Numbered from the stretch's first letter, positions 53,669 through 63,725 are shown. The stretch: DNA of 64,000 bases from Bosea sp. AS-1 (GCF_002220095.1 NZ_CP022372.1:3754501-3818500), one strand, 5' to 3'. Notes: a model not told the origin generated them from the letters alone. A program made the numbers and translations.

Positions 53669-53708
53669 CGCGATGAAGGCCGAGATCCCGATCCCGGCCT
53701 TCATCGCG
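53669..53708 (+). terminator. 14-bp perfect hairpin after the RND pump gene
   Basis: CGCGATGAAGGCCG (53669-53682) and CGGCCTTCATCGCG (53695-53708) form a perfect 14-bp stem with a 12-base loop that itself contains ATC/GAT symmetry. It begins 8 bp after the pump stop codon and separates the efflux operon from the formate dehydrogenase operon. No T-tract follows, so it may act as an RNA stabiliser or a rho-assisted terminator. Confidence 0.55.
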
Positions 53709-53778
53709 AGTGCTCCGACACCCGCGGACCTACGACAAAAGTCTAAGCTTGCCGCGGAGTGCCGCTGGCAGCGCCAGC

Positions 53779-53835
53779 TTGACGCCCTCCCGGCAGAGTT
53801 TCACTATTCCAAATTGAACAATGCGTGATTGTTCA
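53779..53835 (+). promoter_or_regulatory. candidate formate dehydrogenase promoter with 8-bp inverted repeat
   Basis: A possible sigma70 pair is TTGACG (53779-53784) and CACTAT (53802-53807) with 17-bp spacing. Just downstream, TGAACAAT-GCGTG-ATTGTTCA (53815-53835) is a perfect 8-bp inverted repeat ending 5 bp before the GGGAGG ribosome-binding site of the formate dehydrogenase gene. It could be an operator at the transcription start or a 5' leader hairpin; no regulator gene is adjacent. The -10 match is weak. Confidence 0.42.
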
Positions 53836-53849
53836 TCTGGGAGGTTGAG

Positions 53850-56800
53850 ATGCTGCAAGAGCTCTCGCGCCGCCAGTTCATGAAAGCCGCAGGAGCGGGG
53901 CTGGCCGGATCTGCCGTAGCCGCGCTCGGGTTCGGCGGGGCAGAAGAAGCCCTTGCTCAAGCCGTGCGGCCCTTCAAGCTGACAGGCACGACGGAAACCA
54001 GAAACACCTGTCCGTACTGCTCCGTCGCCTGTGGCGTGATCATGTACAGCCTGGGCGACAAATCGAAGAACGCCCACCCGGCGGTCATCCATATCGAAGG
54101 CGACCCGGATCATCCGACCAATCGCGGCACGCTCTGCCCGAAAGGCTCCGCCCTCCTCGACTTCATCCACTCCGAAACGCGCACCAAGGTCCCGCAATAT
54201 CGCGGACCGGGCCAGCGCGAGTTCAAGCCGATCAGCTGGGGCGAGGCGCTCGACCGCATCGCGCGGCTGATGAAGGATGACCGCGACAAGAACTTCATCG
54301 CGAAGAACCAGGACGGCACGACGGTCAACCGCTGGCTGACCACAGGCTTCCTGGCCGCTTCGGCGACCACCAACGAAACGGCCTTCCTGACCTACAAGGT
54401 CGTGCGAAGCCTCGGAGTCTTGGCGTTCGACAACCAGGCGCGTGTTTGACACGGACCGACGGTGGCCAGTCTGGCCCCAACATTCGGTCGCGGTGCGATG
54501 ACCAACTCCTGGACGGACATCAAGAACACCGACCTCGTCATCGTCATGGGCGGCAACGCCGCCGAAGCGCATCCGTGCGGCTTCAAATGGGTCACCGAGG
54601 CGAAAGCCCAGCGTGGCGCCAAGCTGATCGTCGTCGATCCGCGCTTCACGCGCACAGCCTCTGTCGCGGATTTCTACGCGCCGATCCGGCAAGGCACCGA
54701 CATCGCCTTCCTTCTCGGAGTGATCAGGTACTGTATCGAGAACGACAAGATCCAGCACGACTATGTGCGCGCCTTCACCAACGCGCCCTATATCGTGAAG
54801 GAGGGCTTCAGCTATCAGGACGGCCTGTTCTCCGGCTATGACGAGGCCAAGCGCGACTACGACCGCACGAGCTGGGAGTACGAGCTCGGGCCGGACGGTT
54901 ATGTCCAGGTCGACGAGACGCTGCAGAATCCGCGCTGCGTCTACCAGCTGCTGAAGAAGCACGTCGCGGCTTATACGCCCGAGATGGTCGAGCGCATCTG
55001 CGGCACGCCCAAGGACAAGTACGCGGCGATCTGCAAGATGATCTCCGAGTGCTCGGCGCGCGACCGGACGATGACGTCGATGTACGCGCTCGGCTGGACG
55101 CAGCATTCCAAGGGCTCGCAGAACATCCGCACCATGGCGATGGTGCAGTTGCTGCTCGGCAACATCGGCGTGCGCGGCGGCGGCATGAATGCGCTGCGCG
55201 GGCACTCCAACATCCAGGGGCTCACCGATATCGGCCTGATGTCGGACCTGATCCCGGGCTATCTGGCGATCCCGAAGGACAAGGAGGTCGATTTCGCGAC
55301 CTACATGTCGACGCGCGGCTTCAAGCCGCTGCGTCCAAACCAGATGAGCTACTGGCAGAACTACAGGAAGTTCATGGTGAGCTTCCTGAAGTCGATGTGG
55401 GGTCAGGCGGCGACGGCGGAAAACGACTTCGCCTATCAGTGGCTGCCTAAGCTCGACCTCGCCAGCTACGATCTGCTGCGCATCATGGACCTGATGTATC
55501 AAGGCAAGGTCAACGGCTATTTCTGCCAGGGCTTCAACCCGCTGCTCTCCGCGCCCAACCGCGGCAAGATCACGGCATCGCTGTCGAAGCTGAAGTTCCT
55601 GGTGGTGATGGACCCGCTGCAGACGGAGACGGCGCGGTTCTGGAAGGACGAGGGCGTCCATAACGACGTCAAGCCCGAGTCGATCCAGACCGAGGTCTTC
55701 GAGCTGCCGACGACCTGCTTCGCCGAGGACGAGGGCTCGCTGGTCAATTCCGGCCGCTGGCTGCAATGGCACTGGCCGGGGCAGGAACCTCCAGGCGAGG
55801 CGAAGACCGACACCTGGATCATGGCGCAGCTTCATATGCGGCTGCGCGCGCTCTACCAGAAGGAGGGCGGGGCCTTTCCAGACCCGATCGTCAACCTGCA
55901 CTGGCCCTATCGCGACCCGATGGACCCGCAGGCCGACGAGATGGCGAAGGAACTCAACGGCTACGTCGTCTCCACCGTCACCGACCCGGCAGACCCGAAC
56001 AAGGTCCTGCTGGAGAAGGGCAAGCAGGTCGACGCTTTCGGCCAGTTGCGCGACGACGGCTCGACCGCCTGTGGCTGCTGGATCTACTCCGGTTGCTGGA
56101 CCGAGAAGGGCAACATGATGGCCCGTCGCGACACCAGCGATCCGGGCAATACCGGCGCCTATTCGAACTGGGCGTTCTCCTGGCCGGCCAACCGGCGCAT
56201 CCTCTACAACCGCGCCTCGGCCGATCTCGACGGCAAGGCCTGGGATCCCAGGCGCAAGCTGATCGAGTGGAACGGCACCGCCTGGACCGGCTACGACGTG
56301 CCGGACATCGCGGTGAACGCCAAACCCCGGGATGTCGGTCCTTTCATCATGAACCCCGAGGGATCGGCCCGGCTGTTCGCCCGCGGCCTGATGCGGGACG
56401 GGCCCTTCCCGGCGCATTACGAGCCGTTCGAAAGCCCCGTGGTCAACGTGATGGCGCCCAAGATCCGCGGCAACCCGGCCGCGCGCATCTTCAAGGATGA
56501 TCTCGCCGCGCTCGGCACTTCGGACAAATTCCCCTATGCGGCGACCTCCTACCGCCTGACCGAGCATTTCCACTTCTGGACGAAGCATGTCTGGGTGAAC
56601 TCGGTGCTGCAGCCGGAGTTCTTCGTCGAGCTCAGCGAGCAGCTGGCGAAGGAGAAGAACATCCAGAACGGCGGCTGGGTGAAGGTCTCCTCCAACCGTG
56701 GTTCGGTCTACGCCAAAGCGGTGGTGACCAAACGCATCAAGCCGCTGACCTGCGACGGCAAGACCGTGCACGTTGTCGGCATCCCGCTCCACTGGGGCTT

Positions 56801-56933
56801 CACCGGTGCGGCCAGGAAGGGTTTCGGCCCCAACAGCCTCACCCCGTTCGTCGGCGACGCCAACACCGATACGCCCGAGTTCAAGGCGTTCCTGGTGAAT
56901 GTCGAGCCGTCCAACGGGCCGGCGGTCAGCTAG
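53850..56933 (+). CDS. fdoG: formate dehydrogenase-N/O alpha subunit, selenoprotein with in-frame UGA (Sec200)
   Basis: The 1027-residue molybdopterin enzyme oxidises formate in the periplasm and passes electrons to the beta and gamma subunits. It starts [17 protein letters not shown] (twin-arginine signal) after GGGAGG. A [4Fe-4S] site is set by Cys54, Cys57, Cys61 and the Cys of GTLCPKGS. At 54447-54449 the frame meets TGA in [16 protein letters not shown], exactly where E. coli FdnG/FdoG have selenocysteine, and the protein continues in the same frame to 56933 with FdnG-like sequence ([20 protein letters not shown]). So this is one gene, not a frameshifted or split one. selA, selB and tRNA-Sec lie downstream. 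Length matches the family (about 1015). Confidence 0.95.
54447..54485 (+). promoter_or_regulatory. Sec UGA codon with bacterial SECIS-like hairpin
   Basis: Fourteen bases after the UGA codon (54447-54449), GGCC-AGTCT-GGCC (54464-54476) forms a small hairpin whose apical loop AGUCU resembles the SelB-binding loop of the E. coli fdnG SECIS. Codon-to-loop distance (18 nt) fits the bacterial rule. SelB binding here would direct Sec-tRNA to this UGA. Confidence 0.78.
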
Positions 56934-56943
56934 GGAGGGTCCG

Positions 56944-57861
56944 ATGGGATTGCAGAGCCAGGACTTCGCCCGCATCTCGGCGAGCAATTTTCGCCCGCCG
57001 GATGTTCGCCACGATCTCGAGGTGGCGAAGCTCATCGACGTCTCGAAATGCATCGGCTGCAAAGCCTGCCAGTCGGCCTGCCTCGAGTGGAACAATCTGC
57101 GCGAGGAGATCGGCTTCAACACCGGGTCCTACGAGAACCCGCACGACCTGACGCCGAACAGCTGGACGCTGATGCGGTTCAGCGAATGGGAGAATCCGCA
57201 GAGCGGCAACCTCGAATGGCTGATCCGCAAGGACGGCTGCATGCACTGCGCCGATCCGGGCTGCCTCAAGGCCTGCCCCGCTCCCGGCGCGATCGTGCAG
57301 TACAACAACGGCATCGTCGATTTCGTCTCGGAGAACTGCATCGGCTGCGGCTACTGCGTGAAGGGCTGCCCCTTCAACATCCCGCGCATCAGCCAGACGG
57401 ACCACAAGGCCTACAAGTGCACGCTCTGTTCCGATCGGGTCTCGGTCGGCCAAGCGCCAGCCTGCGCCAAGGCCTGCCCGACCGGCGCGATCACCTTCGG
57501 CACGAAGGAGGCGCAGCTGACTTTCGCGCAGACCCGCGTCGCGGATCTGAAGTCGCGCGGGTTCCAGAACGCCGGCATCTATGATCCGCCCGGCGTCGGC
57601 GGCACGCATGTGATGTATGTATTGCACCATGCCGACCAGCCGCAGCTCTACTCCGGCTTGCCGCAGAACCCGCAGATCAGCCAGGTCGTCGAACTCTGGA
57701 AGGGGCTGACCAAATATGCCGGCATGGCGGCCGTCGGCTTCGCAGCCGCCTTCGCCTTCGTCCACGGAATCGTGGCGCGGCGCAACGAGGTGACCCGTCG
57801 CGACGAACGCGAGGCAGACCATCTCATCGACGAGGAGGCAGCCCGTGGCCGTGAGGCGTGA
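56944..57861 (+). CDS. fdoH: formate dehydrogenase beta (iron-sulfur) subunit
   Basis: The 305-residue electron-transfer subunit has four ferredoxin-type clusters visible as Cys motifs: [44 protein letters not shown] and CTLCSDRV...CAKACP. A single membrane anchor lies near the C-terminus ([20 protein letters not shown]). It carries electrons from the alpha subunit to the cytochrome b gamma subunit. ATG 56944 is chosen after AGGGAGGG; the earlier in-frame start lies inside the alpha gene. It overlaps the gamma gene by 17 bp. Confidence 0.93.
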   Translation: MGLQSQDFARISASNFRPPDVRHDLEVAKLIDVSKCIGCKACQSACLEWNNLREEIGFNTGSYENPHDLTPNSWTLMRFSEWENPQSGNLEWLIRKDGCMHCADPGCLKACPAPGAIVQYNNGIVDFVSENCIGCGYCVKGCPFNIPRISQTDHKAYKCTLCSDRVSVGQAPACAKACPTGAITFGTKEAQLTFAQTRVADLKSRGFQNAGIYDPPGVGGTHVMYVLHHADQPQLYSGLPQNPQISQVVELWKGLTKYAGMAAVGFAAAFAFVHGIVARRNEVTRRDEREADHLIDEEAARGREA

Positions 57862-58540
57862 AGAAGACGGCACCGTCGTCGACCGTTATGGCGGCTTCCT
57901 GCGTGTCAACCACTGGGTCACCGCGATCTCGCTGATCCTGCTCGCGCTCAGCGGCGCGGCGCTGTTCCACCCGTCGCTGTTCTTTCTCTCCGGGTTGTTC
58001 GGCGGCGGCGCCAATACGCGCGCCCTGCATCCCTGGATCGGCATCGTGCTGCTCGCCAGCTTCTTCGTGCTGTTCGTGCAGATGGTCCGCTACAATTTCT
58101 GGAGCAAGGTCGACACGGTCTGGATGCGCCATATCGGCGAGGTGATGTCCGGGAACGAGGAGAACCTGCCGGAAATCGGCAAGTACAACGGCGCGCAGAA
58201 GATCGTCTTCTGGTTGATGACGCTGCTCATCCTCGTCCTGTTCGTGACAGGTATCATGATCTGGTACGAGTATTTCGGGGCGAGCTTCACCATCGAGCAG
58301 CAGCGGTTCGGCCATATCATCCATGCGCTGGCGGCAGTCGCCATGCTGCTGGTGGTCATCGTCCACATCTATGCCGGCTTCTACATCCGCGGAACGATTA
58401 GCGCGATGACCGAAGGCCAGGTGACGGGTGGCTGGGCGTTTCGCCATCATCGGCTCTGGCTGCGCCACGAGGCGCGCGAAGGCGTGATCGACGAGCGCCA
58501 GGCACCGCCGCGCCGCCCCAATATCGGCCCAGCCGAGTAG
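57845..58540 (+). CDS. fdoI: formate dehydrogenase gamma subunit, cytochrome b556
   Basis: The 231-residue membrane cytochrome b has four membrane segments and His residues in [55 protein letters not shown], matching FdnI/FdoI heme ligands. It passes electrons to quinone. GTG start at 57845 overlaps the beta gene; length (E. coli about 211-217) is normal. Confidence 0.92.
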   Translation: MAVRREEDGTVVDRYGGFLRVNHWVTAISLILLALSGAALFHPSLFFLSGLFGGGANTRALHPWIGIVLLASFFVLFVQMVRYNFWSKVDTVWMRHIGEVMSGNEENLPEIGKYNGAQKIVFWLMTLLILVLFVTGIMIWYEYFGASFTIEQQRFGHIIHALAAVAMLLVVIVHIYAGFYIRGTISAMTEGQVTGGWAFRHHRLWLRHEAREGVIDERQAPPRRPNIGPAE

Positions 58541-58555
58541 CAGGATGCCTTGATG

Positions 58556-58577
58556 CGGGGCGACCTCCGCCGCCCCG
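58556..58577 (+). terminator. GC-rich hairpin between fdoI and fdhE
   Basis: CGGGGCG, an 8-base loop, and CGCCCCG form a perfect 7-bp stem in the 71-bp gap after the gamma subunit gene. With no T-tract it is more likely a processing or attenuation structure that lowers expression of the downstream assembly genes than a full terminator. Confidence 0.35.
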
Positions 58578-58611
58578 TCTCCCGTGACCCGTGCGGTTCG
58601 AGAGGATCGGA

Positions 58612-59532
58612 ATGAGTGACGTGCCGGGCTTTGCGCCCTTCGAGGATGTCGGCATCGCGGAACGCGACAAGCCGCCCTTTGTCCGCCTGCCCTTGCCGGG
58701 AACGCTGTTCGGCCTGCGCGCCATGCGCTTTGCAGCGCTGGCACCTGGCCACCAGCTCGAACCCTATCTGAATTTTCTCGCCGCGTTGTCACGGGCGCAG
58801 GACGAGATCGCGCGGGCATCGCCGCCCCCTGCCCTGCCCGCGCTGAACGACCTCAGGATGCGCGCGGCAAATGCCATGCCTGTGCTGCCGCGCGAAGAGC
58901 TGGCTGAAGACCCAGCCGCATCCGCAGCCCTCGACAGGCTGGCGGTTCTGCTCGACGGGGCGGCCATGCCCGACCTCGCCCGCAATGCCCTGGAGCGGAC
59001 CAAGGCAACGGATCGGGACGCCCGTCGTGCCATGTTCGATGCCGTGCTGGCGGACGCGATCCCGGTCGAGGCCGTGGCCGAGCACATCTTCGTCGCAGCG
59101 GCCCTGCAGGTCGTCGCAGCCCGGCGCGCTGCGGAGCTCGATCCCCTGCTGCCGCAACCGGTCGCGGGTGGTGTCTGCCCCTGCTGCGGCGGGCCGCCGG
59201 TGGCGAGCGCGATCGTGGCCGATCTGGAGGTCGAGGGCGTCCGCTATGTCCAGTGCTCGCTCTGTGCGACGCAGTGGAATCACGTCCGGGTGAAATGCGT
59301 CTCCTGCGGCTCGACCAAGGGCATCGCCTATCAGGCGATCGAGGGCATTGCCGACACGATCAAGGCCGAGACCTGCGACGAGTGCCGGACCTATGTGAAG
59401 ATCCTCAACCGCCGCAAGGATACGGAGCTGGAACCGGTCGCCGACGATGTCGCGAGCCTCGGCCTCGACCTGCTGGTGATCGAAGCCGGCTGGAAACGAG
59501 CGGGGGTGAATCCGTTTCTGCTGGGCTATTGA
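58612..59532 (+). CDS. fdhE: formate dehydrogenase accessory protein FdhE
   Basis: The 306-residue assembly factor for membrane formate dehydrogenases has an N-terminal helical half and a C-terminal rubredoxin-like half with paired cysteines: CPCCGGPP, YVQCSLCATQWNHVRVKCVSCGS and ETCDECRTYVKILN. These bind iron and are conserved in E. coli FdhE. ATG 58612 follows GAGGATCGG; an ATG 21 bp upstream is less likely. It sits between the structural genes and selA. Confidence 0.92.
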   Translation: MSDVPGFAPFEDVGIAERDKPPFVRLPLPGTLFGLRAMRFAALAPGHQLEPYLNFLAALSRAQDEIARASPPPALPALNDLRMRAANAMPVLPREELAEDPAASAALDRLAVLLDGAAMPDLARNALERTKATDRDARRAMFDAVLADAIPVEAVAEHIFVAAALQVVAARRAAELDPLLPQPVAGGVCPCCGGPPVASAIVADLEVEGVRYVQCSLCATQWNHVRVKCVSCGSTKGIAYQAIEGIADTIKAETCDECRTYVKILNRRKDTELEPVADDVASLGLDLLVIEAGWKRAGVNPFLLGY

Positions 59533-59560
59533 TGATCACGTGTCTCCCGGAGGGAGCCTG

Positions 59561-60967
59561 ATGAACAGACCCGAACGCTTCCGTCCCCCTTCGGTCGATG
59601 AGATCCTGCGCAGCGGCGAAGGTGCACTTGCCATCGCCCGCCATGGACGCGCCGAGACGACGCAGGCGGTGCGGCAGGTGCTCGAGCGGATGCGCCAGAG
59701 CGGGACGTCTCCCTCAGTCTCCGCCGATGCCGTTGCTCGTATGGCGCTCGATCTCTTGGAGGCGCGCGAGCGGCCGTCGCAACGCCCCGTCATCAACCTC
59801 ACGGGCACGGTGCTGCACACCAATCTCGGCCGCGCACTGCTGGCAGAAGAGGCGATTCAGGCGGTCGTTACCGCCATGCGCGCGCCAACCAACCTCGAAT
59901 ACGAGATCAAGGCCGGCCAGCGCGGCGAGCGCGATGCGCATGTACGCGACCTGATCCGCGAACTGACCGGCGCCGAAGATGCTGTCCTGGTCAACAACAA
60001 CGCCGCCGCGGTGCTGCTGGTCCTGAACACTTTCGCCAAGGACCGCGAGGCGATCGTCTCGCGCGGCGAACTGATCGAGATCGGCGGCGCCTTCCGCATG
60101 CCGGACATCATGGCGCGGGCCGGCGCGATCCTGCGCGAGGTCGGCACCACCAACCGCACGCATCTCAGGGATTATGCAGAAGCCATCGGCGCCGAAACCG
60201 GGCTCCTACTGAAGGTGCATACCTCCAACTATGTGGTGCAGGGCTTCACGGCGGAGGTCGAGCCGCCTGAGCTGGCGAAGCTCGCTCGCACGCATGGCGT
60301 GCCCTTCGTCGACGATCTCGGCTCCGGCACGCTGATCGACTTCGCCCGCTGGGGCCTGCGCCATGAAAAGACCGTGCAGGACGCCCTGAAGGGCGGCGCC
60401 GATCTCGTCACCTTCTCGGGCGACAAGCTGCTCGGAGGTCCCCAGGCCGGCATCGTCGCCGGTCGCAAGGATCTGATCGCCAAACTGGCGAAGAACCCGC
60501 TCAAGCGGGCGCTGCGGCTCGACAAGCTCCGCCTCGCGGCCCTGGAGGCAACGCTCAGGCTCTATCGCGATCCCGACCGGCTGGCCGAGCGCCTGCCGAC
60601 GCTGCGGCTCTTCACCCGCAAGGCAGCGGAACTCCACGCGCTGGCCGAAAAACTCCGACCCGCCCTCGCTGCGACGCTCGGCGCGGGCTGGAGCGTCGAG
60701 ACCGTCGACTGTGCCAGCCAGATCGGCTCCGGCGCGCTGCCGTTGGAGACGCTGCCCAGCACCGGGCTGGCGATCAAGCCGGTAGGCAAGGCCTCCGGCG
60801 GCGCGGTCGAGGCGCTGGCTGCCGCGTTTCGGACCGTGCCGGTGCCGGTGATCGGACGGATCGCCCAAGGGACGCTGATCTTCGACCTGCGCTGCCTCGA
60901 AGACGAAGCCTTGTTCGCTGCGCAGCTTGCGACCCTGAAGCCCGGAGGTGGCGATGGGTTGGCTTGA
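59561..60967 (+). CDS. selA: L-seryl-tRNA(Sec) selenium transferase
   Basis: This 468-residue PLP enzyme converts seryl-tRNA(Sec) to selenocysteyl-tRNA(Sec) with selenophosphate. Signatures are NLTGTVLHTNLGRALLAEEA, NNNAAAVLLVLNTFA, GDDLGSGTLIDF-like FVDDLGSGTLID and the PLP lysine in TFSGDKLLGGPQAGI. Length matches E. coli SelA (463). ATG 59561 has a strong GGAGGGAG site; the in-frame codon at 59540 lies before it. The 3' end overlaps the next gene by 14 bp. selD (selenophosphate synthetase) is not in the window. Confidence 0.94.
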   Translation: MNRPERFRPPSVDEILRSGEGALAIARHGRAETTQAVRQVLERMRQSGTSPSVSADAVARMALDLLEARERPSQRPVINLTGTVLHTNLGRALLAEEAIQAVVTAMRAPTNLEYEIKAGQRGERDAHVRDLIRELTGAEDAVLVNNNAAAVLLVLNTFAKDREAIVSRGELIEIGGAFRMPDIMARAGAILREVGTTNRTHLRDYAEAIGAETGLLLKVHTSNYVVQGFTAEVEPPELAKLARTHGVPFVDDLGSGTLIDFARWGLRHEKTVQDALKGGADLVTFSGDKLLGGPQAGIVAGRKDLIAKLAKNPLKRALRLDKLRLAALEATLRLYRDPDRLAERLPTLRLFTRKAAELHALAEKLRPALAATLGAGWSVETVDCASQIGSGALPLETLPSTGLAIKPVGKASGGAVEALAAAFRTVPVPVIGRIAQGTLIFDLRCLEDEALFAAQLATLKPGGGDGLA

Positions 60968-61694
60968 CCGGCTGCGCGGCAAGGAGCGCTCCGAGGCCGA
61001 GGACGTCTCCGCCGCGATGGGGCGGGCCGCCGAGGCTGTCGCGCAGGGCGACCATCGGGCGGCGCTGGCGATCTGGGGGCCTCTCGCCCATGCCGGCGTC
61101 GCACGCGCGCAGAACAATATCGGCGCCTGCTTCGCCGAGGGGCTCGGGGTCGATCGTGATCTCGCCCTTGCGCTGCGCTGGCTGACACTCGCAGCCCAGA
61201 GCGGCGACCCGGTGGGACAGCGCAATCTCGCGGCGCTCTATTTCAGAGGCGACGGTGTTGCCCAGAGCGACGAGGAGGCGATGCGCCTCTACCGGCTTTC
61301 CGCCGAGCAAGGCGATGCCCCGGCCCAGGACATGCTGTCCTGGATGCTGCTCGAGGGTGGCCGGTCCGAGGACCATCCCGAGGCCTTGCGCTGGGCCCAA
61401 GCCGCAGCCGAGGCCGGCGTCGAGACCAGCATGACCCGGCTCGGCATGATGTTCCATGACGCGCTCGGCGTGGAGCGCGACGCTGCCGCGGCCGCCGCCT
61501 GGTGGCAGCGCGGAATGGATGCAGGCGACCCCGATTCGGAAGCGATGCTCGGTGCGGCCACCCTGCTCGGCCAGGGTGTGGCAGCCGATGCGGAGCGCGC
61601 CCTTGCTCTCCTGCTTGCAGCCGAGAGCAAGGGCAGCCGGCTCGCTGCACCCTTCATCAAGGCCGCGCGCGCCGCCTCACCGGCGGAGGCCTGA
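60954..61694 (+). CDS. Sel1-like repeat protein
   Basis: The 246-residue alpha-helical repeat protein contains about five Sel1-like (TPR-related) units, for example [54 protein letters not shown] and [20 protein letters not shown]. It has no signal peptide ([17 protein letters not shown]), so it is cytoplasmic. ATG 60954 is placed 6 bp after CGGAGG and overlaps selA; GTG 60948 is an alternative. It lies between selA and selB, 3 bp from selB, so it is translated with them. A scaffolding role in selenoprotein synthesis or formate dehydrogenase assembly is inferred only from position. Confidence 0.82.
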   Translation: MGWLDRLRGKERSEAEDVSAAMGRAAEAVAQGDHRAALAIWGPLAHAGVARAQNNIGACFAEGLGVDRDLALALRWLTLAAQSGDPVGQRNLAALYFRGDGVAQSDEEAMRLYRLSAEQGDAPAQDMLSWMLLEGGRSEDHPEALRWAQAAAEAGVETSMTRLGMMFHDALGVERDAAAAAAWWQRGMDAGDPDSEAMLGAATLLGQGVAADAERALALLLAAESKGSRLAAPFIKAARAASPAEA

Positions 61695-61697
61695 GCC

Positions 61698-63725
61698 ATG
61701 ATCATCGGCACGGCCGGCCATATCGACCACGGCAAGACCGCGCTGGTGAAGCGGTTGACCGGCGTCGACACCGACCGGCTGAAGGAGGAGAAGGCCCGCG
61801 GCATCTCGATCGCGCTCGGCTTCGCCTATTGGTCACAGCCCGATGGTTCCGTGATCGGCTTCATCGACGTGCCGGGCCATGAGAAGCTGGTCCATACGAT
61901 GCTGGCCGGCGCCTCGGGCATCGACCTGCTGCTGCTGGTGGTCGCGGCGGACGACGGGGTGATGCCGCAGACGCGCGAACATGTCGCCATCGCGCGCCTG
62001 CTCGGCATCGACCGGGCCGTGGTCGCACTGAGCAAGACCGATCTCGCCGACGCGGATCGGATCGCGGCGGTACGCCGCGAGATCGAAGCCCTGCTCGCGG
62101 ACACGCCCTTCGCCGATGCGCCGATGCTGCCGGTCTCTGCCGTGAGCGGCGATGGCCTCGCGGAACTGGGCGGCCTGCTCGCGACAAAGGCGCGCCAGGC
62201 GCAGGACCGGCAGGGCGATGGGGCCTTCCGCCTTGCCGTCGACCGCTGCTTCACATTGCAGGGCACCGGCACCGTCGTGACCGGCACGGTGCTTTCAGGT
62301 GCGGTCTCGGTCGGCGACCATGTCGTCGTCTCCCCGTCCGGCTTGCCGGCACGCATCCGCTCGATCCACGCTCAGAACCGCCCGGCCGAGACCGGCCATG
62401 CCGGCGACCGCTGCGCGCTCAATCTCGCCGGCCCCGGCATCTCCAAGGATGCGATCCGGCATGGCGACATGGTGCTGGCGCCCGTCCTGCACGCGCCGGC
62501 GAGCCGGATCGACGCCGAGATCACGCTGCTCGCCTCGGAGTCGCGGCCGCTCGCCATGTGGCAACCCGTGCGGTTGCATCACGCAGCAGCCGAGGTCGGC
62601 GCACGCGTCGTGCTGCTGGGCGACGAGCTCGCTCCAGGCACAACAGGACCGATCCAGCTCGTGCTCGACAGCCCGCTCGCGGCCGCGGCGCTCGACCGTT
62701 TCGTGCTGCGCGACGTCTCGGCGTCACGCACCATCGGAGGCGGCCGCTTCCTCGATCTGCGCGCACCGGAGCGGCGGCGGCGCAGCCCCGAGCGACTGGC
62801 GCAGCTTTCGGCACGCGGCCTTGCCGATCCCGCTGCGGCCCTCAACACCCTGCTCGCGGTGCCGCCGCACCATGTCGAGATCGACAGCTTCGCCCGCGAC
62901 CGTGCCCTCGGCCTCGAGGCGGCCGATGAACTGACGCAGCGCCTCGGCCTCGTCAGGATCGGCGCCCTCGCGATGCCGTCCACGCACTGGCAGGCGCTGG
63001 CGCGGGCCGTCGGCACTACGCTCGATGCCTACCATGTCGAGCATCCCGACCTTCCCGGCATGGGGCTGGAGCGGCTGAGGCTTGCCGTCGCGCCGCGTCA
63101 ACCGGCCCCTTTGTTCCGCCAGGCTCTGGCGCGGCTGGTGGAGGACGGCACCGTAGCGACCGCCGGCTCCTGGATCAGGAGGCCGGGGCATGAGGTCAGG
63201 CTCTCTCCGGACGACGAGGCGCTCTGGACACGGATCGCGCCATTGATCGGCGGCGAGGAACGCTTCCGCCCGCCGCGCGTGCGTGACATCGGCCAGGCGC
63301 TGGACCGGCGCGAGGAGGATATCCGCCGGCTGCTCCGGCTTGTGGGCCGGCGCGGCGATGTGCTTGAGGTCGCGCTCGATCACTTCTTCCTGCGCGGGAC
63401 GTTGACCGAGATGGTCGGCATTGCAAGCGCGCTCGCCGGGCTCGCCCCGGCCGGCTTCAACGCCGCCCAGTTCCGCGACAGGCTCGACAACGGCCGAAAG
63501 GTCGCTATCCAGATTCTCGAGTTCTTCGATCGTCATGGCGTCACCATCCGCCGCGGCGATCTGAGGCGCATCAACCGGCAGCGGCTCGACCTGTTCGGGC
63601 CGCTGCCGATGATGCCCGATGGAGGAGAAGCGTCCCCGGTGGGGCGTCCGGACTTCAAATCCGGGAGGGGCCGTCAGACGGTCTCTGGTGGGTTCGACTC
63701 CCATTCTCTTCCGCCACTTCCCTGA
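61698..63725 (+). CDS. selB: selenocysteine-specific elongation factor SelB, C-terminus encoded by tRNA-Sec gene
   Basis: The 675-residue protein delivers Sec-tRNA to UGA codons at a SECIS. The GTPase domain has [17 protein letters not shown] (G1), [10 protein letters not shown] (G3) and LSKTDLAD (G4); an EF-Tu-like domain follows, then winged-helix domains at the C-terminus that bind SECIS (ending [21 protein letters not shown], where related SelB proteins usually stop). Here the frame continues through the entire tRNA-Sec gene (from codon 642) and stops with TGA 7 bp after the tRNA CCA end, adding [21 protein letters not shown] sequence. It is the same frame with no earlier stop codon. Confidence 0.94.
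   Translation: MIIGTAGHIDHGKTALVKRLTGVDTDRLKEEKARGISIALGFAYWSQPDGSVIGFIDVPGHEKLVHTMLAGASGIDLLLLVVAADDGVMPQTREHVAIARLLGIDRAVVALSKTDLADADRIAAVRREIEALLADTPFADAPMLPVSAVSGDGLAELGGLLATKARQAQDRQGDGAFRLAVDRCFTLQGTGTVVTGTVLSGAVSVGDHVVVSPSGLPARIRSIHAQNRPAETGHAGDRCALNLAGPGISKDAIRHGDMVLAPVLHAPASRIDAEITLLASESRPLAMWQPVRLHHAAAEVGARVVLLGDELAPGTTGPIQLVLDSPLAAAALDRFVLRDVSASRTIGGGRFLDLRAPERRRRSPERLAQLSARGLADPAAALNTLLAVPPHHVEIDSFARDRALGLEAADELTQRLGLVRIGALAMPSTHWQALARAVGTTLDAYHVEHPDLPGMGLERLRLAVAPRQPAPLFRQALARLVEDGTVATAGSWIRRPGHEVRLSPDDEALWTRIAPLIGGEERFRPPRVRDIGQALDRREEDIRRLLRLVGRRGDVLEVALDHFFLRGTLTEMVGIASALAGLAPAGFNAAQFRDRLDNGRKVAIQILEFFDRHGVTIRRGDLRRINRQRLDLFGPLPMMPDGGEASPVGRPDFKSGRGRQTVSGGFDSHSLPPLP
63621..63716 (+). 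tRNA. selC: tRNA-Sec (anticodon TCA)
   Basis: The 96-nt selenocysteine tRNA has an 8-bp acceptor stem (GGAGGAGA with TCTCTTCC, one G-U), discriminator G and encoded CCA (63714-63716). The 6-bp D stem is CGTCCC/GGGGCG, the anticodon stem CCGGA/TCCGG with loop CTTCAAA (anticodon TCA at 63655-63657), a long variable arm GGGGCCGT/ACGGTCTC, and the T arm has GGTTCGACTC. These are the bacterial tRNA-Sec hallmarks (8-bp acceptor, 6-bp D stem). It lies wholly inside the selB frame. Confidence 0.96.

Noticed and set aside
54447..54461. The TGA splitting the formate dehydrogenase alpha gene read as a frameshift or pseudogene.
   Set aside because: The same frame continues without any shift, and the flanking residues match the Sec site of FdnG. 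The SECIS-like hairpin and sel genes are present.
53730..57122. A very long open frame (over 1100 codons) on the minus strand opposite formate dehydrogenase.
   Set aside because: It mirrors the codon pattern of the real gene, has no family motif and Asp/Arg/His-rich composition; it is a high-GC antisense shadow.
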